Shown here: in pieces, positions 26,227-35,317 of the stretch
How positions within the stretch are numbered: position 1 is the stretch's first letter
How the letters are laid out: each line of letters opens with the position of its first letter
DNA from: Acetobacterium malicum subsp. dehalogenans DSM 11527
GTDB lineage: Bacteria; Bacillota; Clostridia; Eubacteriales; Eubacteriaceae
Assembly (NCBI RefSeq): GCF_000472665.1
Contig: NZ_AXAC01000030.1
Coordinates: 1-60,453, forward strand
Reading direction: 5' to 3'
Length of the DNA: 60,453 nt
Notes under the pieces: generated by a model
The model's input: only the letters and a program-made list of their open reading frames with translations
Database searches by the model: none
Told to the model about the DNA's origin: nothing
Program-made: the position numbers and the translations under genes

Positions 26227-26296
26227 TTGATGGAGATTCTATAGCCTGACGACAGAATATTTGATGTGAATCTTGAAGTCCGTCTAGCTCCATCAA
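26227..26296 (+). other. possible structured RNA before the Fe-S gene
   Basis: TTGATGGAG (26227-26235) and CTCCATCAA (26288-26296) are exact complements. Inside, AGATTC/GAATCT and GACGAC/GTC-C-GTC offer further, partly exclusive pairings. It lies about 50 bases before the Fe-S gene. The rest of 26022-26347 holds only the terminator above. Confidence 0.35.
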
Positions 26297-26347
26297 TAGC
26301 GGTTGGTGTAAGATCAGTCATCATGGAGTATAAAAGGGGAATTAATT

Positions 26348-26557
26348 ATGTCAGATCAGAAAATCAGTGTTTTTGATATTTACGAATACCTGCCTCAAAC
26401 GAGTTGTAAGAACTGCGGTGAAAACAACTGTATGGCCTTTGCTGAAAAATTATTACAAGGAAAAAAAACCATCGGTGCGTGTTCGGCGCTCAGAATAGCA
26501 ATTAATGAAGAAAACCGCCAAGAAATTCAGAAATTAATGGATACAAATAGGGATTAG
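26348..26557 (+). CDS. small [4Fe-4S]-binding protein
   Basis: 69 residues with C-x2-C-x4-C-x16-C (CKNCGENNCMAFAEKLLQGKKTIGAC in parts), the pattern of the Fe-S domain (PF04060) found at the start of the corrinoid Fe-S protein of the CODH/ACS system and of RnfB-like proteins. It stands alone here, with GGGG upstream of the ATG. An electron-transfer or corrinoid-linked role is likely in an acetogen but not shown. Confidence 0.75.
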   Translation: MSDQKISVFDIYEYLPQTSCKNCGENNCMAFAEKLLQGKKTIGACSALRIAINEENRQEIQKLMDTNRD

Positions 26558-26689
26558 AGCAGACCGACAGTGACTCATTGTTTGTCTGCTCTTATCTTTT
26601 TATAGTATAATGTAAGCTAACAGAGAACAGGACGCCTGTTATGAAGCAAAGAATTACATGGCCTGAAGCAGGCATAAAATGGAGTGAAA

Positions 26690-27376
26690 ATGGAAGTCAC
26701 AAAAACTCGAATATTTATCGCCGATGTTAGGATCTTGAATGAGCCCCACCGCTTGGCTACAGCAATGCAAGTGGTCTCGCAAGCGCGGCGGGAAAAAGCC
26801 ACGCGGCTTAAAACACCGGGAGCTAAAGCTTTGTCAGTGGGCGCGGAAATGCTACTTCAACAAGCGCTGGAATGCGTCCATGGCATCAGTGGAACGCTGA
26901 GGATAGCACCAGGAGAAGATGGTAAACCGATGTTATCAGATTATCCGGACATTCATTTTAACCTGTCCCATTCGGGCCATTATGTGGTCTGTGGTCTCGG
27001 ATTCCAGCCGGTGGGGGTGGACATTCAAAAAATGGAGCGACCGAATCTAAAACTGGCCCGGCGATTTTTTGCTTCCTCAGAGGCTGATTGGCTCTTGGCA
27101 CTGCCGGCTGCAAAACAGACCCGAGGTTTTTATGATCTCTGGGCACTGAAGGAAGCCTATATGAAGTACACCGGCAAGGGATTCAAACTGCCATTGCACG
27201 CATTTCAGGTCGACTGTCAAAATGAATCAGCAATCAATCCGGGGGCTCTTATCGTAGTAGACGGTAACAGCATGGCGGTGGTGATAAAAAATTATCCCGA
27301 GCTGGAAAACTATGTTTTGTGGGGTGTCACTGATAGGATCGGTTTTCAGGAAAAATTAGAATGGATCAGCTTATAG
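26690..27376 (+). CDS. 4'-phosphopantetheinyl transferase (Sfp type)
   Basis: About 228 residues. FNLSHSGHYVVCGL, VGVDIQKMER and LWALKEAYMKYTGKG are the magnesium- and CoA-binding motifs of Sfp/AcpT enzymes that load carrier proteins. ATG 26690 is five bases after GGAG; a GTG at 26684 is less likely. No carrier protein or synthetase is near, so its substrate may be elsewhere in the genome. Confidence 0.88.
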   Translation: MEVTKTRIFIADVRILNEPHRLATAMQVVSQARREKATRLKTPGAKALSVGAEMLLQQALECVHGISGTLRIAPGEDGKPMLSDYPDIHFNLSHSGHYVVCGLGFQPVGVDIQKMERPNLKLARRFFASSEADWLLALPAAKQTRGFYDLWALKEAYMKYTGKGFKLPLHAFQVDCQNESAINPGALIVVDGNSMAVVIKNYPELENYVLWGVTDRIGFQEKLEWISL

Positions 27377-27386
27377 GGGGAATCAC

Positions 27387-27980
27387 GTGGAATCGAAGAC
27401 GAGTCTAAAAGAAAAACTTTTAACTGTATTTATCACCTTTTTTAAAATCGGCCTGTTCACCTTTGGCGGTGGCTATGCGATGATCCCGCTGATTGAGTAT
27501 GAAACGGTAGAGCGGCATCATTGGATTGACAGCAAGGATATTTTAGATATCTTTGCCATTGCCGAAGCGACCCCCGGAGTCATTGCCATCAATACGGCAA
27601 CCTTTGTCGGTTATAAGGTCGCCGGCTTCTGGGGCTCCCTGTCGGCCACTCTGGGGGTGGTGATCCCTTCATTCACGATTATCAGTATCATTGCCCTGTT
27701 TTTCCAGGAATTTCAAAGCCTTGAGTGGGTCGGCTACGCCTTTAAAGGTGTTCGGGCTGGCGTCATCGTTTTAATCCTGGGGGCTGTGGTTAAGATGGGC
27801 AAAAAGGGAGAATACACGCCGCTGACGGTGCTGATTTTAATCCTGGCCTTTGGGCTGGCTTCATTTACCGATATCAATGTCATTTATCTGTTGTTAGGTG
27901 GTGCCGTGACCGGTCTTTTTTATCAGCTCTGGCAGAATCGAAAAATTGCGAACGGGAAAAAAACCGGGGAGGATAAATAA
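27387..27980 (+). CDS. chromate transporter family protein, first half
   Basis: A 197-residue CHR protein with about six membrane segments and the motif FFKIGLFTFGGGYAMIPL at 17-34 and TPGVIAIN near 70. Half-size CHR proteins occur as pairs; the next gene is the other half and overlaps by one base. GTG start at 27387, eleven bases after the transferase stop. The family exports chromate; other anions are possible. Confidence 0.88.
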   Translation: MESKTSLKEKLLTVFITFFKIGLFTFGGGYAMIPLIEYETVERHHWIDSKDILDIFAIAEATPGVIAINTATFVGYKVAGFWGSLSATLGVVIPSFTIISIIALFFQEFQSLEWVGYAFKGVRAGVIVLILGAVVKMGKKGEYTPLTVLILILAFGLASFTDINVIYLLLGGAVTGLFYQLWQNRKIANGKKTGEDK

Positions 27981-28561
27981 TGTATCTGGAACTATTTATC
28001 ACTTTTTTCAAAATAGGCTTATTTACCATCGGCGGTGGTTACGCCATGATTCCGCTGATTCAGCAGGAAGTGGTGGCCCACGGCTGGTTGACGCTATTGG
28101 AACTGACCGATTTTATTGCTGTGGCAGAGTCCACCCCCGGGCCCTTTGCGGTGAATATTGCCACTTTTGTGGGAATGGAAATGGGTGGACTTCCAGGTGC
28201 GCTGGTAACAACCACAGCCGTGGTGCTACCCTCGTTTATCATTATTCTTTTCATCGCTAAAGCATTTACCAATTTTCAGCAGAATAAATGGGTTCAGGGA
28301 ACCCTTTATGGCATGCGGCCAGTGGTGATTGGTCTGATTGCCGCGGCGGTGCTGTTGCTGATGTCCACCGGGTTTATTGGCGAGGGGGCTGAAATTCACT
28401 CGGTGGGTGATTTTTTTGCCAGCCTTCAATATCTGGAAATTACTATTTTTATCATTGGCAGCTTTTTCTATTTCCGGTTTAAATTGCATCCGATCAAACT
28501 TATTTTGATTTCAGCCGGTTTGGGAATGTTGTTTTTTGGTGTAGTGCCAATGTTTTATTAA
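27980..28561 (+). CDS. chromate transporter family protein, second half
   Basis: 193 residues; FFKIGLFTIGGGYAMIPLIQ and STPGPFAVNIATFVG repeat the pattern of its upstream partner. Together the two genes match one full-length ChrA. The start overlaps the upstream stop (TAATG), consistent with a heterodimer made in equal amounts. Confidence 0.88.
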   Translation: MYLELFITFFKIGLFTIGGGYAMIPLIQQEVVAHGWLTLLELTDFIAVAESTPGPFAVNIATFVGMEMGGLPGALVTTTAVVLPSFIIILFIAKAFTNFQQNKWVQGTLYGMRPVVIGLIAAAVLLLMSTGFIGEGAEIHSVGDFFASLQYLEITIFIIGSFFYFRFKLHPIKLILISAGLGMLFFGVVPMFY

Positions 28562-28708
28562 TTGATAGGATCTATTTTTAAATAGGTCTTATTTTTTTGG
28601 GATGGATTAAAATGTAAGGAGCTTTGTTTGGGGAATCAGCTTAAACAATAATTAATCCGGTCGCCTCGTCACATAGATATCACAAAAGGATGATAAGCTA
28701 ATTAAAAA

Positions 28709-28728
28709 TGACACAAAGATGTCATAAT
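28709..28728 (+). promoter_or_regulatory. operator-like inverted repeat before the FMN-binding gene
   Basis: TGACA-CAAAGA-TGTCA at 28709-28724 overlaps a -10-like CATAAT (28723-28728). No clear -35 is seen. Confidence 0.35.
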
Positions 28729-28763
28729 CGTCTGCTATGATAAGAAAAAAAGGAGGAATTGAG

Positions 28764-29672
28764 ATGACCGTTATCATTAATGTATTAACTGCCTGGTTAA
28801 GCGTCATTTTTGCCGTTTTACTGGCAATCATCTATTTATTGCGAATTGTCAATAAGGGACAAAGAAAAAATAAATTCATCGCTAAAATTAACCGTAATCT
28901 GAGAAATTCACATAAAACAATGGGAATCGCTTTTGTAATCACCGCCTGTATCCATGGATTCTTTTCCTCGGGAGCCATTCTGTCATTTAATTTTGGGACC
29001 CTGTGCATGGCAATGGGAGTGCTGTTGGGACTAACTTATATGCTCAGAAAATTGTTTCCCCGAAAATGCACCTGGATCAAACCCCATCGCTGGTTAACGG
29101 TGGTGCTGATTGTCTTTCTGGGAATCCATCTCTGGGAAGTTGGCGGAATCATGGGTCCGGAAGCTTTTTTTAATAGTTCGTTAAAGGAAGTGGAGACTTC
29201 GGTGGCAAAATTGTATGGAACTGAAACGGTATCGGCTGCCGCTGTGAATAGTCAAACCGATCCAGTATCGTCTGAAGATTCTAGCACTGCCACGGCTGAA
29301 AGTACTCCAGCAACAACGACGGATTCAACCGTGACCGATACGGTGGTTACCAAGGCCAATCTATTTTTGGACAGTGTTGATTTGAGCGATGGTACCTATA
29401 TCGGTGTGGCTGAAGGTTATGGACCGGAGCTGACGGTCAGTGTCACAGTGGCTGAAAATGTGATTACCGCTGTTTCAGTGGTCTCTCACAACGAAAACAA
29501 TGTAAAATATTATGGCAAGGCCATTGATGCGGTGCCGGCAGCTATTATCGCCGCCCAGACCCCGGTGGTTGACACCATTTCCGGAGCAACCTATACATCA
29601 AACGGGATTATGCAGGCGGTCATTAACGCCCTGACACCAGCGGTCATTTCCGGGACCCTGCCCAGCCTGTAA
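28764..29672 (+). CDS. membrane-anchored FMN-binding protein
   Basis: About 302 residues. Four membrane helices (1-125) with His in NSHKTMGIAF, CIHGFF and PHRW resemble a ferric-reductase-like haem domain. A Ser/Thr-rich linker (150-205) leads to an FMN-binding domain ending SGATYTSNGI, where the Thr is the usual site of covalent FMN attachment by ApbE. The start is ATG 28764 behind GGAGG. The layout suggests transfer of electrons across the membrane to an outside flavin; acceptor unknown, no ApbE nearby. Confidence 0.75.
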   Translation: MTVIINVLTAWLSVIFAVLLAIIYLLRIVNKGQRKNKFIAKINRNLRNSHKTMGIAFVITACIHGFFSSGAILSFNFGTLCMAMGVLLGLTYMLRKLFPRKCTWIKPHRWLTVVLIVFLGIHLWEVGGIMGPEAFFNSSLKEVETSVAKLYGTETVSAAAVNSQTDPVSSEDSSTATAESTPATTTDSTVTDTVVTKANLFLDSVDLSDGTYIGVAEGYGPELTVSVTVAENVITAVSVVSHNENNVKYYGKAIDAVPAAIIAAQTPVVDTISGATYTSNGIMQAVINALTPAVISGTLPSL

Positions 29673-29700
29673 AATTTCGGCAGGAATTAAAGTTATCAAC

Positions 29701-29729
29701 TTGACAAAAATCTGAAATCAAGATATTAT
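29701..29729 (+). promoter_or_regulatory. PTS gene promoter
   Basis: TTGACA (29701-29706) and TATTAT (29724-29729), spacer 17 bp. An 8-bp perfect inverted repeat, AATTGAAA-CA-TTTCAATT, follows at about 29738-29755 and could be an operator or RNA hairpin. Confidence 0.75.
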
Positions 29730-29771
29730 TTTTAGATAATTGAAACATTTCAATTACGTTACTGAACGATT

Positions 29772-29832
29772 AGACGCCCATACCTGTAAATTTGCCAGCG
29801 CGGTCAATTTACAGGTATGGGTGTCTTTTTTA
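29772..29832 (+). terminator. strong terminator inside the PTS leader
   Basis: A 20-bp stem (one G-U pair) between GACGCCCATACC... and ...GGTATGGGTGTC is followed by T6. It lies between promoter and gene, so expression must depend on antitermination. I did not find a convincing BglG/GlcT-type RAT sequence. Confidence 0.8.
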
Positions 29833-29923
29833 TGAAAAAAAACTTCTTCAATATTTTGAAAGAAAAGGGGTAATACTATTTAAGAAGAAAAAATAGAAAA
29901 GACCGGAGAAAGAGGCGATTATT

Positions 29924-32149
29924 GTGAAAGATAAAATTTTTGGTGTGTTACAGCGAGTGGGGCGATCCTTCATGTTGCCCATTGCTTTGTTGCCGGTGGC
30001 CGGACTGCTATTGGGGATTGGTGGTTCATTTACTAATGTAACCATGCTCGAATCCTACAATCTGATGGGCGTTATGGGGCCGGGAACGATTGTAAATGAT
30101 ATTCTTAGTATCATGCTTGCGGCCGGTAATATTATCTTTGCCAATCTGCCCATCATCTTTGCTATGGGTGTTGCCATTGGGATGGCTAAACAAGAAAAAG
30201 CAGTGGCTGCGCTGGCCGGCGTAATTGGATTTTTAGTCATGCATGCGGTGATCGGGGCACTGATTACCATTACCGGAACCTATACCCCAGAAACCTTGCA
30301 AACTGCCAATGATCTGGCTAAGTTGGCCGCGGAGAAAAGCGGCAGCGCAATGGTTCCGATGATGGCGAACAAAATGTTGCCAAGCGGATCAATTGCTGAG
30401 GTGGTAGGAATTGCATCATTGCAAATGGGCGTATTTGGAGGAATTCTGGTTGGTTTGGTAACGGCCGCTCTACATAACCGCTTCTACAAGGTAGAATTCC
30501 CACCGGTGGTATCATTCTTTGGTGGCACTCGTTTTGTCCCTATTATTACGGCCCTGGTCTTTTTATTTATTGGTGGATTAATGTTCTTTTTGTGGCCATT
30601 TATTCAAAATGGCATTTATGCTATTGGCGGTCTGGTGGTGGCATCCGGATATTTTGGTACCTTCATCTATGGCTTTATCGAACGAGCATTGATTCCCTTT
30701 GGGTTGCATCATGTTTTTTATCTGCCTTTCTGGCAAACCGGATTGGGTGGATCAATGGTGGTGGACGGTGTTTTGGTTGAGGGGGCTCAAAACATCTTCT
30801 TTGCGCAATTGGCAAGCCCTGATGTCACTCACTTTTCAGTGGAAGCCACCCGTTTCATGTCGGGTAAATTCCCGTTTATGATTTTTGGATTGCCTGGGGC
30901 CGCTTTGGCCATGTATAAATGCGCCAAAACCAATAAACAAAAAGCAGTTGGGGGGTTATTGATATCGGCGGCGCTAACCGCTATGATCACTGGTATCACC
31001 GAGCCAATTGAGTTTACATTTTTATTTGTAGCCCCATTTTTATATGTTATCCATTGTATCTTTGCCGGCTTGTCTTATATGTTTATGCATATGCTGAATG
31101 TTGGGGTTGGGATGACCTTTTCAGGCGGAATTATTGACCTTACCCTGTTTGGCATTCTCCAGGGAAATGCCAAGACAAATTGGATATATATTGTTATCGT
31201 GGGAGCCGGTTATTTTATTCTCTATTATTTTTTATTTAAGATCTTAATCAACAAATTTAATCTCAAAACCCCGGGTCGTGAGGAGGAAGACGAGGAAACC
31301 AAGCTTTATACCCGGGCCGATTATGAGAAAGAAAAAAATAAAGGTAAGGATCAGAATCTTGGATCCAGTGATCCTGGATCGGCAATGATTGTCAACGGGT
31401 TAGGTGGAAAGACGAACATCAGTGATCTGGACTCATGCGCAACCCGGCTTCGGGTGACCGTGCTGGATGGGGAAAAGGTTGATGAAAAAATCCTCAAGCT
31501 TTCCGGAGCAGTGGGGGTCATCCAAAAAGGGAATGGGGTTCAGGTTATTTACGGACCGAAGGTCACCGTTATAAAATCAAAATTGGAAGAATATCTGGAA
31601 AGCTCGGAAAGTGACCTGGAAACAGTGATCCCAATCGATGAAAAATTGCCTGAAAAAGAGGTAATAACTGAAACGAAAGAAGCTAAAATAAAAACCCGGG
31701 AAATTTTTTCCGCACCTATCGATGGTGATTTACAGAGTATTACCGCAGCGCCGGATGAGGGCTTCAGCAGCAAAATGGTGGGGGACGGGATTGTCATATT
31801 TCCCACGGGCGATACCATCTATGCCCCCTGTGATGGCGATGTTACCCTAGTTTTTCCAACTAAACATGCCATCGGACTGACCAGTTTGGATGGCACCGAG
31901 ATACTTATTCATGTGGGGATTGATACCGTCAAACTGGAAGGGCAGGGATTTGATGTTTTTGTCAAAACCGGAGATAAGGTCAAAAAAGGAGATCTTCTGA
32001 TGAAGGTGGATATGGAATATCTGGCAGATCACGCCCCTTCAACAGCCATCCCGATTGTTGTTACTAATTTAACTGAAGAGCAAAAGATAACGATCATTAA
32101 GAGTGGTGTTATTAAAAGCAATGAAGAGGCTTTTGCCATTGAATCCTGA
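29924..32149 (+). CDS. PTS glucose/N-acetylglucosamine-type transporter, EIICBA
   Basis: A 741-residue three-domain PTS permease. EIIC covers 1-445 with GITEPIEF at 357-364. EIIB covers about 485-560 with phospho-Cys C505 in LDSCATRLR. EIIA covers about 592-735 with His647 and phospho-His662 in IHVGIDTVKL. It imports and phosphorylates a hexose; glucose or GlcNAc cannot be told apart here. GTG start, AGAGG eight bases upstream. Preceded by a leader terminator, so substrate-induced antitermination is likely. Confidence 0.9.
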   Translation: MKDKIFGVLQRVGRSFMLPIALLPVAGLLLGIGGSFTNVTMLESYNLMGVMGPGTIVNDILSIMLAAGNIIFANLPIIFAMGVAIGMAKQEKAVAALAGVIGFLVMHAVIGALITITGTYTPETLQTANDLAKLAAEKSGSAMVPMMANKMLPSGSIAEVVGIASLQMGVFGGILVGLVTAALHNRFYKVEFPPVVSFFGGTRFVPIITALVFLFIGGLMFFLWPFIQNGIYAIGGLVVASGYFGTFIYGFIERALIPFGLHHVFYLPFWQTGLGGSMVVDGVLVEGAQNIFFAQLASPDVTHFSVEATRFMSGKFPFMIFGLPGAALAMYKCAKTNKQKAVGGLLISAALTAMITGITEPIEFTFLFVAPFLYVIHCIFAGLSYMFMHMLNVGVGMTFSGGIIDLTLFGILQGNAKTNWIYIVIVGAGYFILYYFLFKILINKFNLKTPGREEEDEETKLYTRADYEKEKNKGKDQNLGSSDPGSAMIVNGLGGKTNISDLDSCATRLRVTVLDGEKVDEKILKLSGAVGVIQKGNGVQVIYGPKVTVIKSKLEEYLESSESDLETVIPIDEKLPEKEVITETKEAKIKTREIFSAPIDGDLQSITAAPDEGFSSKMVGDGIVIFPTGDTIYAPCDGDVTLVFPTKHAIGLTSLDGTEILIHVGIDTVKLEGQGFDVFVKTGDKVKKGDLLMKVDMEYLADHAPSTAIPIVVTNLTEEQKITIIKSGVIKSNEEAFAIES

Positions 32150-32305
32150 TCAGACTTATGGGTGCCAACGAATTTGCGCAAAGGATTGGACCGCTCACAG
32201 CGAAATAAATTTGTCAGCCCGCATGTTGCAGTCAGACCAAAAAATGACAGATGTCAGAGATTTGGTTTGGCATAACATGACTTATATCATACAGGAGGAA
32301 GAAAG

Positions 32306-32809
32306 ATGAAATTTGAGTTAAGAGATTGGAAACTGGATGATGCAGAAAATCTTGTGCGTTATGCCAATAACCCCAAGGTTGCCTGCTTCTTAAGAAACTC
32401 TTTTCCATCACCCTACACATTGGACGATGCCCACATGTTTATCGACCAGTGCATGCACCGTGATCAGACTAAACAGTCGATCAAAGCCATTGTCATTGAT
32501 AATGAGCCGATCGGTTCGGTGGGATTGTTGATTCAGGACGATGTCAGTTGTAAGACGGCCGAGTTGGGATACTGGTTGGGTGAACCATTCTGGGGAAAAG
32601 GGATTATGACCAAAGCCATTATTCAAACCTGTGAAAATGGATTCGCCAATTTTGATATTTTCAGAATTTACGGCCGACCTTTTGTGGATAATGTCGGCTC
32701 CCGGAAGGCCCTGGAAAAGGCCGGATTCCAACTGGAAGGAGTTTGTAAGAAAGCAATATTCAAGAACGGAAAGATCACCGACTATTGTATGTATGCCTTG
32801 ATTAAGTGA
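32306..32809 (+). CDS. GNAT acetyltransferase, RimJ/RimL type
   Basis: 167 residues. The acetyl-CoA loop is LGEPFWGKGIMTKAI and the end motif VDNVGSRKALEKAGFQLEG, typical of RimJ/RimL-like acetyltransferases with protein N-termini or small molecules as substrates. It follows the PTS gene by 156 bases that show nothing else. RBS AGGAGG. Confidence 0.85.
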   Translation: MKFELRDWKLDDAENLVRYANNPKVACFLRNSFPSPYTLDDAHMFIDQCMHRDQTKQSIKAIVIDNEPIGSVGLLIQDDVSCKTAELGYWLGEPFWGKGIMTKAIIQTCENGFANFDIFRIYGRPFVDNVGSRKALEKAGFQLEGVCKKAIFKNGKITDYCMYALIK

Positions 32810-32820
32810 AATAGCACAAT

Positions 32821-32865
32821 AAAAAAGATGCTGAGTGATGTAAAAATCATGCAGCATCTTTTTTT
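32821..32865. terminator. bidirectional terminator between GNAT and ferredoxin genes
   Basis: GATGCTG (32827-32833) and CAGCATC (32852-32858) with A6 before and T7 after. Confidence 0.85.
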
Positions 32866-32866
32866 A

Positions 32867-33079
32867 TCACATCATCCGGATCGCTTCCATCGGGCAGGCT
32901 TTGGCACAGCGGGTGCAACCGGTGCAGCGGTAGTATTCATCCAGCACGGGGTAGGCTTTCTGGTAGCGGTCGATATCGGTTTTACGCAGGGCGATGCAGC
33001 TCAGTGGACAATCACCAGAGCAGATACCGCAAGCCATGCAGAGCTCATAATCGATGACGGGTTTTTTCTTATCAGCCAT
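32867..33079 (-). CDS. 2[4Fe-4S] ferredoxin of the AOR operon
   Basis: 70 residues with CMACGICSGDCP and CTGCTRCAKACP, two classic cluster motifs. The start codon lies within the end of the AOR gene (eight-base overlap), so it is very probably the electron partner or small subunit of that oxidoreductase. Confidence 0.9.
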   Translation of the reverse strand: MADKKKPVIDYELCMACGICSGDCPLSCIALRKTDIDRYQKAYPVLDEYYRCTGCTRCAKACPMEAIRMM

Positions 33080-35087
33080 GGGTTACGCCCTCCATTTCCA
33101 GATCGCAGAAGCCCAGGTCCTCAAGGGCGGTTTTGGTGGGGATGCCGGTTTTTTTATCCCAGCCCATAAACTGGTAGTGAACACTCATCATGGCATCCAG
33201 ATCAAAACTTTTACCTTTTAGAGGTCCTGTTGTTAAGGGTGGGTTGCCGCTAAGACGTGGGTTCATTTTAAAATCGCGAGGGTTGATCCCTTCTCGGACA
33301 TTAAAGGCCTGGCGTAGGGTTTGCATCCGCAGACCGATGGTCATGTATTCGTTGGCGGTTTTCTGCCAGCCGGTGGCAGCGTTGAGATAGTCAAAAAGTT
33401 TAAAGTGATTCAGTCCGCTGACCAGCGCAAAAAAACAGCCGCCGGAGCCATCGAGAATCTGTTTGATACAGGCGTTGATCATTGATTTCAGGCCGACCTG
33501 ATTGTTAGCCTCGTACTCATCGTTTTTATCCTCACCCAGTTTAACCTTGGGCGCCCAGGTTACATCTTCCCAGATTCGCATATAGGTGTAATAACTGCCG
33601 GCACCAATGGTGTGGCGGCCGGGAGTCGGGTCACAGGAATAGTGGATGCCGAGGATCGGATCCAGCCGGGGATCATGCATACCCGGTTCCTGCCCACCGG
33701 CGTGGATCGCCAGCGGCGCGGATTCAAGGCCCAGGATAGCACTGGCTTTTTTAACGCCGTGCTGGAGAATGGCACCAAAGCCGACTCCGGCAATCATTTG
33801 TTCGACTAGGGTGACGATTGCTTCAGTATTGCCCCAGGTGAGATCCAGTCCACCGGTGACTTCCGGGCTTAACCAGCCTTTTTCGTAACATTCCATAGCA
33901 AAGGCGATGGTATTTCCAGCTGAAATACTGTCCATCCCGCCGCGGTTGAGGAGTTCGTTGATAATAAAAATGGAATCGCGATCTTTATTTAACAGCAGTG
34001 ACCCAAAAGCGGCGACGGTTTCGTATTCCGGTTTATGAGTGTGCGAAAAACGGCCTTTTGAGATGCCGTTGATATCGCAGACCCCGCCACAGCCAATCAC
34101 GCAGGAATAACAGTGATACTTTTTGGTTTCATGCTTTTGGATTTGGTCGGGATTCATATGACGGTACTTGCGATGGGGAAAATCGACCACTGAACCCTTC
34201 CAGTTTTTGACCGGGGTGTCGCCCATGGTCATACCCATGGTGTTGGTAAAGCCAGTACCCCATTTTTTGATGATGGCAGTGGATAACATCCCGTCAATGG
34301 GGATGGCCTTATCAGTCGCGACCATCGATTTTCCCATCATCGGCAGCATCGCCCCGCTGGCCAGTGAGGGCAGATTGGCGGCCTTGATTTTTCGGGCATA
34401 ATCCCGGCTGATCGCTTTGAGGGTCTGGGGATCCTGGGAACGGATCATTTTTGAACCAGCCAGGACCACGGCCTTCAGTTTTTTCGACCCCATCACGGTG
34501 CCGACTCCCGACCGGGCCGCCATCCGGCCGCCATCGTTGGAAATTCCGGCGATCAGCGACTGGTGTTCGCCGGCCGGGCCGATGGTGGCAATGGCCAACT
34601 TTTTGTTAGTCGTGACTTTCTGATTGATGGCGGCTTCGGTTGCCACCGTGTCCAGTCCCCAAAGATCACTGGCATCCAGAAGCTGGGGGCCGTTATTATC
34701 GATAAAAAGCATTTTGGGAGTTGGTGCCTGACCCTTAAAAAAGATACCGTCATAGCCGCTTTGCTTGAGCGCCGGCGAAAAGGTGCCGCCGCAATTGGCA
34801 TCGCCGAAACCACCGGTGAGGGGGGACTTACAGACGGCCAGCCAGCGTCCGGTCATAAAACTACCGGTACCGGTGAGGAGTCCGCTGACAAAGCCGAGGA
34901 TATTCTTCGGCCCCAGGGGATCGGCTCCCTGGGGGATATATTTATAAAGGATATAGGCGCCCAGGCCCACCCCGGAAAGAAAATGTTCGTAAATCACGTC
35001 GGGGATTTCAATTTCTTCAAAGGTGGAATCGGAAAGATCCACCATCAGTATTTTGCCGCAATAGCCTTTCAAAAAATTACCTCTCAT
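33072..35087 (-). CDS. aor: tungsten/molybdenum aldehyde:ferredoxin oxidoreductase
   Basis: 671 residues, full length. The N-terminal half binds the bis-pterin cofactor. The [4Fe-4S] cysteines are C326, C329 and C333 (CYSCVIGC) plus C551 in GSGGCFF. AOR enzymes interconvert aldehydes and carboxylic acids with ferredoxin. Here the operon also has a MoaD-like protein, a ferredoxin and an alcohol dehydrogenase, which would allow acid-to-alcohol reduction or the reverse. ATG overlaps the moaD stop (ATGA). An alternative TTG five codons on has a better-spaced AGAGG. Confidence 0.9.
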   Translation of the reverse strand: MRGNFLKGYCGKILMVDLSDSTFEEIEIPDVIYEHFLSGVGLGAYILYKYIPQGADPLGPKNILGFVSGLLTGTGSFMTGRWLAVCKSPLTGGFGDANCGGTFSPALKQSGYDGIFFKGQAPTPKMLFIDNNGPQLLDASDLWGLDTVATEAAINQKVTTNKKLAIATIGPAGEHQSLIAGISNDGGRMAARSGVGTVMGSKKLKAVVLAGSKMIRSQDPQTLKAISRDYARKIKAANLPSLASGAMLPMMGKSMVATDKAIPIDGMLSTAIIKKWGTGFTNTMGMTMGDTPVKNWKGSVVDFPHRKYRHMNPDQIQKHETKKYHCYSCVIGCGGVCDINGISKGRFSHTHKPEYETVAAFGSLLLNKDRDSIFIINELLNRGGMDSISAGNTIAFAMECYEKGWLSPEVTGGLDLTWGNTEAIVTLVEQMIAGVGFGAILQHGVKKASAILGLESAPLAIHAGGQEPGMHDPRLDPILGIHYSCDPTPGRHTIGAGSYYTYMRIWEDVTWAPKVKLGEDKNDEYEANNQVGLKSMINACIKQILDGSGGCFFALVSGLNHFKLFDYLNAATGWQKTANEYMTIGLRMQTLRQAFNVREGINPRDFKMNPRLSGNPPLTTGPLKGKSFDLDAMMSVHYQFMGWDKKTGIPTKTALEDLGFCDLEMEGVTHG

Positions 35088-35317
35088 CCTCCAGTAAGGG
35101 GGAGCATAAAACTGATCACATCTCCGTCTTTTAACTGGGTATTCAATTTCACCCGCTGGTAGTTGACCTGGCAGATCACCAGCGGCTGTAACACCAGGGG
35201 GATTTTCAGCCGTCGATAAACGCTGAACAGCCGGGTCCCGGGGGGCAGTACCATCATGCCATCCTCATCCAGAACAGTGAGGCTGGCAAAGGGTGGGGGA
35301 TAGACCTGAACCTTCAT
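35084..35317 (-). CDS. MoaD/ThiS-like small sulfur carrier
   Basis: 77 residues with the beta-grasp pattern and a C-terminal LPLTGG ending in the Gly-Gly used for thiocarboxylation. MoaD proteins supply sulfur for the pterin dithiolene. Its place in the aor operon suggests a version dedicated to that enzyme's cofactor. I start it at the ATG overlapping the adh stop (TAATG), rather than the longer frame. Confidence 0.85.
   Translation of the reverse strand: MKVQVYPPPFASLTVLDEDGMMVLPPGTRLFSVYRRLKIPLVLQPLVICQVNYQRVKLNTQLKDGDVISFMLPLTGG

Noticed and set aside
23010-26300. Integrative element with attachment-site repeats at tRNA-Gln
   Set aside because: I found no second copy of the tRNA 3' end and no integrase; only composition and the amidase relic suggest acquisition.
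29735-29790. GlcT/LicT-type RAT antiterminator site
   Set aside because: TTACTG is present but the rest of the consensus, and a structure overlapping the terminator arm in the usual way, are not.
32828-33169. Plus-strand frame across the ferredoxin gene
   Set aside because: Opposite to a ferredoxin with two perfect cluster motifs.
34563-35162. 199-residue plus-strand frame opposite aor
   Set aside because: Antisense shadow of a well-supported gene; no RBS or recognisable domain.
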